64,000 nt of DNA from Lacipirellula limnantheis (GTDB lineage: Bacteria > Planctomycetota > Planctomycetia > Pirellulales > Lacipirellulaceae). The stretch's first letter is position 1. Every line of letters starts with the position of its first letter. Positions 8,502-16,543 of the stretch are shown here, one piece after another. Both the position numbers and the translations under genes were made by a program. A model generated the notes under the pieces. The model was not told the origin of the DNA, made no database searches, and saw nothing but the letters and a program-made list of their open reading frames with translations. The stretch is taken from positions 3,067,786 to 3,131,785 of the forward strand of contig NZ_CP036339.1 of NCBI RefSeq assembly GCF_007746075.1, written 5' to 3'.

Positions 8502-9641
8502 TCAGCGGGAGGCCAGCGATGACCGCAGTCGCACGACCAGCGCAGGCGCCGCGGCCGCGAGGAGCGCCAGCGTCAACGGCTCCGGAACCGCGGCGACCGC
8601 GGCAATGGCGCTCGCGCCAACATTCCGCTGCCAGATGAGAAAATCAGCGCCATCGCTATCTTGATCGCCGTCTGCGTCGGAACCGGCGTCGACGCCGAAA
8701 TCGCCTTTCCACTGCGCCAGGTCCGCGCCATTGACGCTGCCGTTGCCGTCGAAATCTCCTGGCAGCGCCGCGGCGGCCGTCTCGATCTTGAGGTTATCGA
8801 AAAAGAACTCGTGGTCCCCGGTCGGGTTGGCGATGCGCTCCGAGCCCGTTTCGTCGGCCGTCCCGTCGCCGGCATCGTTGTCGTAGAGGACGAACGTGAC
8901 CGCAGCGGGCGCCCCCTTGATGAAATCGACGTCGAACTGATGGCCGTCAAACGTCACGCGCCCCGTGGCGCCCGTGACGACTTCCATGCGCAAACTAGTT
9001 CCATCGCTCGTCGCATTGGGAGCGATGTTCGCCACATCGGCGTCCGTCCGAGTCTTGTCGTTGAATCGCCAGTTGTAATCGCCGTACAAGACCGAGACGC
9101 CCGCCTGAATTTTGAACGTTTCATCGCCGTTCGCATCTTGAAACGTCACGATCACGAACGGGTAGGAGGAGCCTGGGACGCCGAGCGCGTCCAAATGATC
9201 GGTCAGCGTCGGCGTATCGAGATCGACCGAAAACGTCTCGCCGGCCGCCATTGACGCTGCGAATGGACGCGTCGCGCGCGACGTCATGCTGTAGTTGAAT
9301 CCCCCAGCGTTTGCCAGCGCCCAGGCTGGAGCGCCCAGAGCGTTGGCTGACGAGGCCGGAAAGTCGACGCCGTCGATATAGTGATTGAGATTGCCGTACG
9401 GGCCGGTCCCCGTGTGATACCCTCCCGTAAAGTCCCAGGGTAGAAAGCCGAACCCGCCATTATCGTCGCCCGGCGGATTCTCGTCGCCGGTCGGATTGAG
9501 GCCCTTCCAGGCCCCGTCGGGCTGCGCCGCGTACGCCGGATCGCTCGCGCTGTCCGCCGCTTTGACGGCAGCGTAAAGGGAAGAGGGGCACGCCAGCGCC
9601 GCGATGATTGCGGTCAGGCTGAAGATCGATTTGAATTCCAT
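8502..9641 (-). CDS. PEP-CTERM protein with dockerin-like calcium-binding region
   Basis: I place the start at the ATG at 9641, preceded by AAGGA nine bases upstream and directly followed by a signal peptide (MEFKSIFSLTAIIAALAC). The longer frame to 9698 would overlap the upstream gene and bury the leader. The mature protein, about 380 residues with its leader, ends in a dockerin type I-like region (PGDFDGNGSVNGADLAQWKG, then DGADFLIWQRNVG) and a PEP-CTERM signal (VPEPLTLALLAAAA, then Arg residues). Exosortase should process it at the cell envelope. It is a paralogue of the protein at 11521-12351: both share a DNGG-x-GF-x-PW segment and a RATRPFA/EATRPFA segment. It closes a three-gene unit with the glycoside-hydrolase-like gene. 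Confidence 0.9.
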   Translation of the reverse strand: MEFKSIFSLTAIIAALACPSSLYAAVKAADSASDPAYAAQPDGAWKGLNPTGDENPPGDDNGGFGFLPWDFTGGYHTGTGPYGNLNHYIDGVDFPASSANALGAPAWALANAGGFNYSMTSRATRPFAASMAAGETFSVDLDTPTLTDHLDALGVPGSSYPFVIVTFQDANGDETFKIQAGVSVLYGDYNWRFNDKTRTDADVANIAPNATSDGTSLRMEVVTGATGRVTFDGHQFDVDFIKGAPAAVTFVLYDNDAGDGTADETGSERIANPTGDHEFFFDNLKIETAAAALPGDFDGNGSVNGADLAQWKGDFGVDAGSDADGDQDSDGADFLIWQRNVGASAIAAVAAVPEPLTLALLAAAAPALVVRLRSSLASR

Positions 9642-9660
9642 GGCGACTGTTCCTTGGTCG

Positions 9661-11505
9661 TTATTCTTGAGGCTCGATGGTTCCGTTGGTCGCTCCAACG
9701 ACTTCCACGCTGTCGACGGGAGACAACTTCAGAGTGGACTGCCAAGTCGAGACGGCGCCGTTGCCGCCGTCGCGCAGTTCCGATTGAAACGTGATCTGGT
9801 CATTCGGCTGACGCTCCGGGGCGGCGGCGTCATTGATGGGAATCGCGACAGTCGCGCCAAACCGCACGCCTCGACTCCAGTGAGAGAACGTTGCGTCGTG
9901 CGGGATGACTTCGACGCGCTCGCCGAGCATCGAGGCCTTGATTTCGCGGGCGCCGACGCGCAACGTCCAAGTCAAACCATCCTCGACCGGGGACGGCGGC
10001 GACGAATAATGCTCGGCGCCGACGAAGTGATTGCCGCTGAGCGTCACATAGATTGTCGCGCCGTCGCTAGCCACGTGCAGATCGGCAAGCGATCCGCTCT
10101 GCCCCGGTCTGAGCAGCGTCTGACTCAGCAGGCTCTCTTTGACTGCATCGAGGCCGTCTTGGGGCGGCGACGTCGGCAAGTGAACGACCTGAGTGGAGTC
10201 TGGACTCCCGAGCGGAGTCGTCGCCGACTGGTGTCGTGCGGCGAGTTCGGCGTGGGTCGTGGAGACTGCCGTTGTCAGCTCGTCATATGGCCGGTTGTTG
10301 ATGTCGACGAGACCAAAGTTATAGTCTTCGCCGTCATGAGTACGGCCGTGCGGCGGCTCGTCGGCGTATGCGAACCAGTGGGCGCCCACGACGAACGGCT
10401 GGGCGGCGAAAAACTCCAGTCTCCGCTGCGCCACTGCGGTGCGCTCGGCCTGAGTTCCCACGACCAGGAACAGGCCGCCCGTGTTGGGATTGCCGCTGCG
10501 GTTCTCGCGCGCGGCGGCGTAGTACTCGGTGATCAACACTGGCTTGTCGGAGAGTGCATGCAGGCGCTGCAGGTAGCACGAGGGAAGATAGCCGTCGATT
10601 CCCGCGGGCCAGTCAAAGTTGGTCGACACCACGTCGACGTGCTTGCCGGCGGCTTTGACGACGGCGTCAGGACAATACCCATGGTACCGATCGCCCAGAA
10701 TCAAGTGGTTTGGATCATGGCGGCGAATCGCTCCGCAGACGACGCCGTAGTAGCGATCGGCGACTTGCCCGATGAACTCATCAACCACGCTTCGTCCCCT
10801 GCCTCCAGGCCGAAGCTTGACCGCTCCGCCTCGCTCCAAATCCTCAAAGCTCTGCAGATCGCTCTCAACTTCGAAGTCTCGCTTGAACGCTGCAAAATCT
10901 TTCTGGTAGTGCGCTTCCAGAATTTCGACGAGACGCCGGCGCGTCCCACTGGAAGCGGGCTGAGCGGCGTGGAATGCGAACATCGCGTTGTCGTACCAGC
11001 CAAGCTCGTTGTCGGTGAACCAGCCGACGAGGTTCTGGTCGCGGCGTCTGGCCGCCACGCGCTCCTTCACCGCCTGGTCCATCTGCTCCGCGAACTCGTC
11101 CGCGAACAGATCGTTCCACGGAACGCCAGCGCCGACTCCTAAATGCAACACCTCGGTGTAGGGCATCGCGGAGGTAACGGCCCGGTCCGACCAACCGCCC
11201 AGCGTATTGAAGTTCCAACCTCGAAGTCGCGAAGCCGTCGCTTTCGCCCATGCCGACTTGCTCGCGTAGTGCCGCCAAGCTGCGTATTCGGGTCGCTGCT
11301 GATCGTAGCTCTCCTGGGAGGCGCCCGGCGTGACGACATTGACGCCCAGCGAAAAAAATGGCTTTGACTGAGTATCGGCGAACCACCAGACATTGTTCCT
11401 CTGTTCGACGGTGAAGAACTTGTCCGCCGCCACGGCGCACTGGTGCGCCATCGCCAGTACGCACACCGGCCCTACCCAAAATGTCCGCCACTCGATGCCA
11501 CTCAC
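9661..11505 (-). CDS. Secreted clan GH-A-like glycoside hydrolase (possibly agarase/beta-galactosidase-like)
   Basis: This 614-residue protein starts at GTG with AAGGAA nine bases upstream, 15 bases after the preceding gene. It has a signal peptide (residues 1-27, ending VAADK). The central part reads as a TIM barrel with two acidic motifs at the expected spacing: WFTDNELGW (Glu about 167) for the acid/base and VLITEYY (Glu about 327) for the nucleophile, as in clan GH-A. The entry motif FFSLGVNVV recalls GH50/GH86 agarase-like proteins. The C-terminal 200 residues look like a beta-rich accessory domain. The substrate is unknown, but a polysaccharide is likely. It sits between two paralogous PEP-CTERM proteins with matching AAGGAAC-type ribosome sites, so all three are probably co-expressed. 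Confidence 0.75.
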   Translation of the reverse strand: MSGIEWRTFWVGPVCVLAMAHQCAVAADKFFTVEQRNNVWWFADTQSKPFFSLGVNVVTPGASQESYDQQRPEYAAWRHYASKSAWAKATASRLRGWNFNTLGGWSDRAVTSAMPYTEVLHLGVGAGVPWNDLFADEFAEQMDQAVKERVAARRRDQNLVGWFTDNELGWYDNAMFAFHAAQPASSGTRRRLVEILEAHYQKDFAAFKRDFEVESDLQSFEDLERGGAVKLRPGGRGRSVVDEFIGQVADRYYGVVCGAIRRHDPNHLILGDRYHGYCPDAVVKAAGKHVDVVSTNFDWPAGIDGYLPSCYLQRLHALSDKPVLITEYYAAARENRSGNPNTGGLFLVVGTQAERTAVAQRRLEFFAAQPFVVGAHWFAYADEPPHGRTHDGEDYNFGLVDINNRPYDELTTAVSTTHAELAARHQSATTPLGSPDSTQVVHLPTSPPQDGLDAVKESLLSQTLLRPGQSGSLADLHVASDGATIYVTLSGNHFVGAEHYSSPPSPVEDGLTWTLRVGAREIKASMLGERVEVIPHDATFSHWSRGVRFGATVAIPINDAAAPERQPNDQITFQSELRDGGNGAVSTWQSTLKLSPVDSVEVVGATNGTIEPQE

Positions 11506-11520
11506 TCGTTGAGGTTCCTT

Positions 11521-12351
11521 TTAGCGACGTCCCTGGCGGCTGGAGCGTAGTGCGGTGGATGCGACGCTGGCTGCGACCAAGGCGATGACGCAGGAGTTTG
11601 GTTCGGGCACCACGAGCAGATTGTCGAAGAACAACTCCTTGCTGCCATCGGCCGAGCTCCCCGTTCCATAGGCCGTGAAACGCAGACCGGTGATCGGCGC
11701 CCCGGCGGCTCCGCCGAGCGTCGCGCCAGTCACCGCATAAAGCGGAGCGCCGCCGCCGATCGGAGTCATAACGAAGTCGAATGTATCGATGCCGGTGATG
11801 GTCAGTGCGGCGTGAAACGAAGCGGACCCGGCGACGCCCGTATCCACGCCTCCAGCCGTCCAATGATCGTCGTTGAACTGGTTGTTGGTGAAGATGCCGA
11901 ATCGCTCCCCCCCGACGTCGCCCATCAACTGCACGGTGTTCCCGATGGAGAATCCTGGCGCGTTGGCATCAAACGCCGATCCGTCGACGTCGATGCTAAA
12001 CGTCTGACCTACCGCCAGCGGCGCCGCAAACGGCCGCGTCGCCTCGCTCGTATCGAAGAAGAAGGGACGATCGCTGGTCGTGAGGGCGAAGCTGGGCGCA
12101 CCGAGCGAGTCGCCAGCGAGGGGCGCCGTATCGATAAACTGCGGAGCGCCATGGAGAATGCCATTGAGGTCGCCCGAAAATCCAAAGGCCCACGGCCCGA
12201 AACCGGACCCGCCATTGTCTCCTGCTTGCCAGCCGTCGGCATAGGCAGGACTGGCCGCATCGTCCTGGGCCACGACGGCCCACGCCGTCGCGGGGACCGG
12301 AACGACCGAAATGATCATCAAGAAAGCGCGAAGCACTGACTGTCGATTCAT
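11521..12351 (-). CDS. PEP-CTERM surface protein
   Basis: The start is placed at the ATG at 12351, with TTGAGG eight bases upstream and followed at once by a signal peptide (MNRQSVLRAFLMIISVV...WAVVA). The protein is about 276 residues long. A longer frame to 12420 would add 23 residues that do not look like a leader. It ends in FFDNLLVVPEPNSCVIALVA and a basic tail, a clear PEP-CTERM sorting signal. Its body resembles the dockerin-bearing PEP-CTERM protein two genes downstream, but it lacks the dockerin. The beta-rich composition suggests a jelly-roll-like surface domain, possibly carbohydrate-binding. That role is inferred from the glycoside-hydrolase neighbour. Confidence 0.88.
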   Translation of the reverse strand: MNRQSVLRAFLMIISVVPVPATAWAVVAQDDAASPAYADGWQAGDNGGSGFGPWAFGFSGDLNGILHGAPQFIDTAPLAGDSLGAPSFALTTSDRPFFFDTSEATRPFAAPLAVGQTFSIDVDGSAFDANAPGFSIGNTVQLMGDVGGERFGIFTNNQFNDDHWTAGGVDTGVAGSASFHAALTITGIDTFDFVMTPIGGGAPLYAVTGATLGGAAGAPITGLRFTAYGTGSSADGSKELFFDNLLVVPEPNSCVIALVAASVASTALRSSRQGRR

Positions 12352-12985
12352 GAGACGTACCTCAAGGTAGAAATAGGCAGCGAGTTGTTGAACGGCGAAC
12401 GTTGACGCTTCCATCGCCACGTGCGATGCGTGATCGTGTTTCGACGGCTGGCCGGTCGTTCGCGTCGGGCGCGGGAGGATAGCCTGGGCCAGCTGGTGAA
12501 AAGTCGGGGCGAGCGTTTGTTCCGAATTGCGTCGCCACTGTTACTTCTGCGCGAGGTCGTCAAACGTCACAATCGCGACGGACAAAAAACGCCTTCTCTG
12601 GCTCAGTGGCGCAACTCCAATGGTCAAAATCACTTAAGGCGGCGAAACGGGCCGCCGTCGTGAGAATCGTCGCGGAACGCGTCGGCCTCAGGAGATGCTC
12701 CCGAGACGAGCGCCAGCCGTCCCCGGCCGCTGGGGCTTGTCGTCGACGACCCCCTAAACGCGCGAGTCGTCGAGGGGGCTTGGCAGGCGTCGTCGCGTAC
12801 GTCCGTCGACGTGGGCGTTTAACGATTTGAAGGTCGCCAAGCTGCTTCGGCGTCAGATCGCTAGAAGCTCCTCCCACGGTAGCATACCATGGTCCTTAGT
12901 TGCTCGCTGAGCGACCACCGCCTCCTCCGCTCTTTGTTTCGCCGCACCAATCTTTTCGAGGCGTTCGCCTCTGGATCTACAGCTC
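12352..12985. other. Divergent intergenic region
   Basis: This region must hold the promoter of the leftward PEP-CTERM/hydrolase unit and that of the rightward LRR gene. A short inverted repeat (CCCCCT ... AGGGGG) spans about 12750-12778. No gene-like frame or other recognisable signal was found. Confidence 0.4.
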
Positions 12986-13846
12986 GTGTCCCCGGCGTCC
13001 GATTCCACTGTCAGAACGCGACTGAGGTTCCGCATGCGGACGCTGCTGGCGATCACCTGCGCGTTCTGCCTGGCCATGTCGTGGGCCGGAATCCAGTCGC
13101 GTTTCGCGGCAGGCCAGCGGCGCGCGCTAACGGAACTTGCCGCCCACAAGCCTGGGACGGTGTTTTCGGGAGGGAACCTCGTGCTTCTCTCCTTGCGAGG
13201 GAGCGCGATTACGGATGATGATCTTCGCCATCTTGAGCGCTTGCCCTATTTAGAATGGCTAGATCTCGACGAGACGGGCGTGACCGACGAGGGACTGAAG
13301 CGCCTCGCGGCATTGCCTCGGCTGAAGCGTTTGTATTTGGGCGGGACGCGAATCACCGATCGAGGCTTGCAGCGCCTCCGGACGCTCACCGCGCTCGAGG
13401 ACCTGCGGCTCTCCGGCACCAAGATTTCCGACGAGGGGCTCGTCCATCTGCGCGAACTCACGAAGCTGTCGTGCCTTGACCTCGGAGCCACCAAGACGAC
13501 TGATCGGGGGCTCGCTGCCTTGGGGAGCCTGTCGGGCCTGCGCCGTCTCTACCTGCGGCAGACCGAAATTACGGACGACGGCTTACCGCTGCTCCGAAGC
13601 TTCCCGCAGTTGAGTTTTCTCTCGTTGAACCACACCCGATTGAGCGACGTCGGAGTGGGGCGTCTGTCCGGCCACGAGCAATTGGAAACGCTGTGGCTGC
13701 ACCATACGCTGATCTCCGATCGCGGCCTCCAGGGCCTGTCAGACCTCCCCCGCCTGCAACAAATTGAACTCGCCGAAACTCAAGTGACCGATGCCGGCGT
13801 TGAGTTGTTGCGAACACGCATGCCAGGATTGCGGGTCCTCCGCTAG
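12986..13846 (+). CDS. Leucine-rich-repeat protein, membrane-anchored
   Basis: This 286-residue protein has an N-terminal hydrophobic helix after RLRFRMRTLL, the leader form common in planctomycetes, then about nine tandem LRRs of roughly 24 residues with the pattern L-x-L-x-x-T-x-I-T-D-x-G-L-x-x-L (residues about 65-286). This is the bacterial/RNase-inhibitor-like LRR type. The GTG at 12986 keeps the basic RLRFRM stretch before the helix. An ATG at 13034 with GAGG six bases upstream is a serious alternative. The protein probably sits in the membrane with the LRR solenoid as a protein-binding surface. No partner is evident. Confidence 0.85.
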   Translation: MSPASDSTVRTRLRFRMRTLLAITCAFCLAMSWAGIQSRFAAGQRRALTELAAHKPGTVFSGGNLVLLSLRGSAITDDDLRHLERLPYLEWLDLDETGVTDEGLKRLAALPRLKRLYLGGTRITDRGLQRLRTLTALEDLRLSGTKISDEGLVHLRELTKLSCLDLGATKTTDRGLAALGSLSGLRRLYLRQTEITDDGLPLLRSFPQLSFLSLNHTRLSDVGVGRLSGHEQLETLWLHHTLISDRGLQGLSDLPRLQQIELAETQVTDAGVELLRTRMPGLRVLR

Positions 13847-14021
13847 CCTGCCAGCGGCGTCGGGATGCGATGGCCGTCAATCGGCCATGGCTCGAAAGGC
13901 GAAAAACTCGTGCCAGAGCCGTGACATTTTATCGCTTGGCGCAGAGAACTGATGACTCGAGACGACGTGGCGCCTAGGTGCGCCCGCACATTGACCCACG
14001 GAGTCGGACCTGCCGCTGCCA

Positions 14022-14552
14022 ATGGATGGAGCGACTGCTGAACGATTTACGCTGCTTTGGATTGCGGCGCAGCCGACATTGGCTGCTTTCGTGCACTCAT
14101 TGGTTCCGGAGTTCCAGCAGGCGGAGGAAGTCCTGCAGCGCGTCGCCGTAGCGCTGGTGCGCAAGTTCGATCAGTACGATTCGACGCGACCGTTCGCCGC
14201 CTGGGCGATCGGCGTCGCCAAGTACGAAGTTCTCTACTTCCGACGCGAACGTGCGAGCGATCGCCATTTATTTAATGACGAACTCGTCGATCAAGTCGCG
14301 TTGAGTTACCAGTGCTTCGTTGAGGACGTCGACCCGTTTCGGGAGGCTCTGGGACGCTGCATGGAACAGATTGAAGGCAAAGCGCGGCGCGCGCTTGAAT
14401 TGCGTTACTCGAAAGGGCTCAACATGTCGGCCGTCGGCCGCGAGATGGAATTGACGCCTGGAGCGGCGCGGATGCTCCTCTGCCGAGTTCGCCAAGTTCT
14501 GCGCACATGCATTGAGCAGCGTCTGGGAGAGGCTCGTCGAGCCGCAAAATAA
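14022..14552 (+). CDS. ECF-type RNA polymerase sigma factor
   Basis: This 176-residue protein has sigma region 2 (QAEEVLQRVAVALVRKFDQY, then RPFAAWAIGVAKYEVLYFRR) and region 4 with a helix-turn-helix (RRALELRYSKGLNMSAVGRE, PGAARMLLCRVRQVL). The sequence type matches the short ECF sigma factors abundant in Rhodopirellula and relatives. Its last base overlaps the start of the downstream FecR-type gene (TAATG), so the two are translationally coupled. The pair is expected to control cell-surface genes, perhaps the PEP-CTERM genes nearby, but no target promoter could be identified. Confidence 0.92.
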   Translation: MDGATAERFTLLWIAAQPTLAAFVHSLVPEFQQAEEVLQRVAVALVRKFDQYDSTRPFAAWAIGVAKYEVLYFRRERASDRHLFNDELVDQVALSYQCFVEDVDPFREALGRCMEQIEGKARRALELRYSKGLNMSAVGREMELTPGAARMLLCRVRQVLRTCIEQRLGEARRAAK

Positions 14553-15409
14553 TGTCCCGCCTCACCGGCAATCCCGATCCGCTCGACCGGTTCTTCGATG
14601 ATTACGTCGACGGAGTTCTCGGCGCTGAGGATGGCGACATCCTCAGCAAATGGCTGCTCGCCAGTCCGGCAAACGTCGACCGGTTTGTACGAGAGTCGTT
14701 TCTGCATTCGCAGCTGTTTCAAATCATGCGCCGGAGCGAGATTCATGCGGAGGCGATGGCGACCCCGCCCAGCGCTCGTGCGCCGCAAAGCGCGGGGCCG
14801 CGGTCACGGGCGGATTCCAAAAGCCGTTTCAGGCTGCGTTCGCCCGCTACCGTCGCGGGGTTCGCCGCGCTGCTCGTGGCCGTCGGTGCGATGCTGTTGG
14901 CTTACAGATTCTCAAGTCCCGCGACCGTGGCGCAAGTGTCGGGGCTTTCCGCGGACGCGAGTTTCGAGCAGACCCGAGATGCCTTCAACGTCGGCGCGCT
15001 ATTGCCGCAGGGACGAGCGATTTCCCTTCGCCGCGGGCGGCTCCTGGCCACCCTTGTAAGCGGGACGCGAGTCGTGCTGGAGGGCCCGGCGGAAGTAGAG
15101 TTCACCGATCAGAACGAACTGCGCTTGGTTCGCGGACGCCTGGGGGCGGATATACCAACCCATGCCACGGGACTGCTGGTGCGAATGCCGATGGGCGACG
15201 TGGTGGACCTCGGCACGGCGTTTACGCTTGACCTGCCGTCCGAGACGACGTGTCGCATTCAGGTGTTTAAGGGGATGGTCGAACTTCGGCCGAGCCGAGG
15301 ACGCCCGGTGAGGATCGCCGAGGGGACCGCGATCAGCTACGACGCGGTGAACGACCGGGAGATGCAGATTCCGTACCAACCGGAGGAGAGACTCTCATTG
15401 CTACCATGA
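14552..15409 (+). CDS. FecR-domain transmembrane regulator (putative anti-sigma factor)
   Basis: The 285-residue product has an N-terminal cytoplasmic part resembling the start of FecR/anti-sigma proteins (DPLDRFFDDYVDGVLGAEDG), one transmembrane helix at about 106-124 (ATVAGFAALLVAVGAMLLAY) and a periplasmic FecR domain at about 150-275 (GRAISLRRG, TRVVLEGPAEVEF, VVDLGTAFTLDL, VFKGMVEL). It overlaps the sigma gene by one base and should sequester or control it. Many planctomycete relatives carry an extra C-terminal LamG domain. This one ends after FecR, so it is the short form. Confidence 0.9.
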   Translation: MSRLTGNPDPLDRFFDDYVDGVLGAEDGDILSKWLLASPANVDRFVRESFLHSQLFQIMRRSEIHAEAMATPPSARAPQSAGPRSRADSKSRFRLRSPATVAGFAALLVAVGAMLLAYRFSSPATVAQVSGLSADASFEQTRDAFNVGALLPQGRAISLRRGRLLATLVSGTRVVLEGPAEVEFTDQNELRLVRGRLGADIPTHATGLLVRMPMGDVVDLGTAFTLDLPSETTCRIQVFKGMVELRPSRGRPVRIAEGTAISYDAVNDREMQIPYQPEERLSLLP

Positions 15410-15499
15410 GGAACTCCGCGCATCATGGTCCTGTGCATAGAAAGGCCTGCCTCGTCCAAGGCTGGGCTTTAAAGAAAACGCACTCTACACACCGCTTGA

Positions 15500-16210
15500 C
15501 TAACCAGCTCGGCGACGCGACTGGATCGCCGTCCCGGCAACGGCGAGGCTCACCAGTACCAGGGTCGTCGGCTCCGGTACGTACGACGGAAATTGTCGCA
15601 GCGTGAAGCGGTCGAAACCGGGCCGCAGCGTCGCGACGTCCGGGACGTCAAGGCGGAACTGAATCGTTTCGGCGCCAGTCCCGTGAAAACGGCCGCCGAA
15701 TTGCATTGACTCCCCGTCTGTAATGATCTCTGAAAATGCCGACGACGCGAACCCCCAGTCGAGATCAGGCACATCAAAATCAAGTCCGTCGTCACTGGTC
15801 GATTGCACGAAGTTCGGGCCGACGCCGTAGCCCAATATGATCGCGTAACCGTTCCAGATGGCGCCCGTGTTATTGTCAACCGACTCAAAGAATTGATACT
15901 CGGTGACGCCGCCGCTCGGTGTGACGGCGAACTCGATATCGATATAGCCGTTGAAGTCGAACCGCTTGATCGGGACCACGATATTGTCGTCGAGCGATCC
16001 GGGCGTCGGACTGTCGTCGTTATTGGGTGACTTCGTGACGATGGCCGGAACGGAGACGGCGCCGAGTCCGGGGCCAGTCACGGCATGCGGACCAAACGGA
16101 GTAGCGCCAGAGATGACGCCGGCAGAGGCGGTCACCGCAAGAGAAGCGACGATGCAGGCGGTAAGCGAACATGCCAAGACGCGATGACGCGCGGTCGAAG
16201 AGGAAATCAT
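15500..16210 (-). CDS. PEP-CTERM protein
   Basis: This 236-residue protein has a signal peptide (SLTACIVASLAVTASA), a beta-rich body with no recognised domain, and a C-terminal sorting signal (YVPEPTTLVLVSLAVAG followed by RRRAG). AAGGA lies eight bases before the ATG. It converges with the sigma/FecR operon, with about 90 bases between the stops. It should be processed by the exosortase encoded at 39872-40816. Function otherwise unknown. Confidence 0.9.
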   Translation of the reverse strand: MISSSTARHRVLACSLTACIVASLAVTASAGVISGATPFGPHAVTGPGLGAVSVPAIVTKSPNNDDSPTPGSLDDNIVVPIKRFDFNGYIDIEFAVTPSGGVTEYQFFESVDNNTGAIWNGYAIILGYGVGPNFVQSTSDDGLDFDVPDLDWGFASSAFSEIITDGESMQFGGRFHGTGAETIQFRLDVPDVATLRPGFDRFTLRQFPSYVPEPTTLVLVSLAVAGTAIQSRRRAG

Positions 16211-16543
16211 TAGCAGCTTCCTTAGGATGTGATGGCGCCACGAGCGTCACCGGAAAATAGTTCGAACGTTTTCCAGCAACGGCGGTCAGAGACTCGCATC
16301 AGTAAACGACGATTGCATCGGTAGCCTGGGGTCGGGCATGCTCGTCGGAATCGATGCGCTATAGCGGCATAGCCTAATCGACGCGTCGCGATCGAGTCCA
16401 GGATTAACGTCAGTTTCCACCATCGCCTCGCTGACCAGCCTCAATTTCCTGTACCACCTGCATGAAGGTTCTGGTTAGGTTGACTCCGCTGCACTGTTGG
16501 AGCGGAGGAGAGGGCTGAGGCGCAGAGAGCCGGCGATCGCGGA
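16211..16543. other. Intergenic region
   Basis: About 330 bases between the start of the PEP-CTERM gene and the end of the efflux operon. It should contain the PEP-CTERM gene promoter. No gene, hairpin or repeat was recognised. Confidence 0.4.

Noticed and set aside
9604..11142. A 512-codon plus-strand frame opposite the hydrolase gene
   Set aside because: The minus-strand frame has a signal peptide, catalytic motifs and ribosome site. The plus-strand frame has none and overlaps two genes.
12721..12800. GC-rich inverted repeats considered as a terminator or small RNA
   Set aside because: Only a 6-bp core stem with no U-tract. In this GC-rich sequence such pairing is expected by chance.
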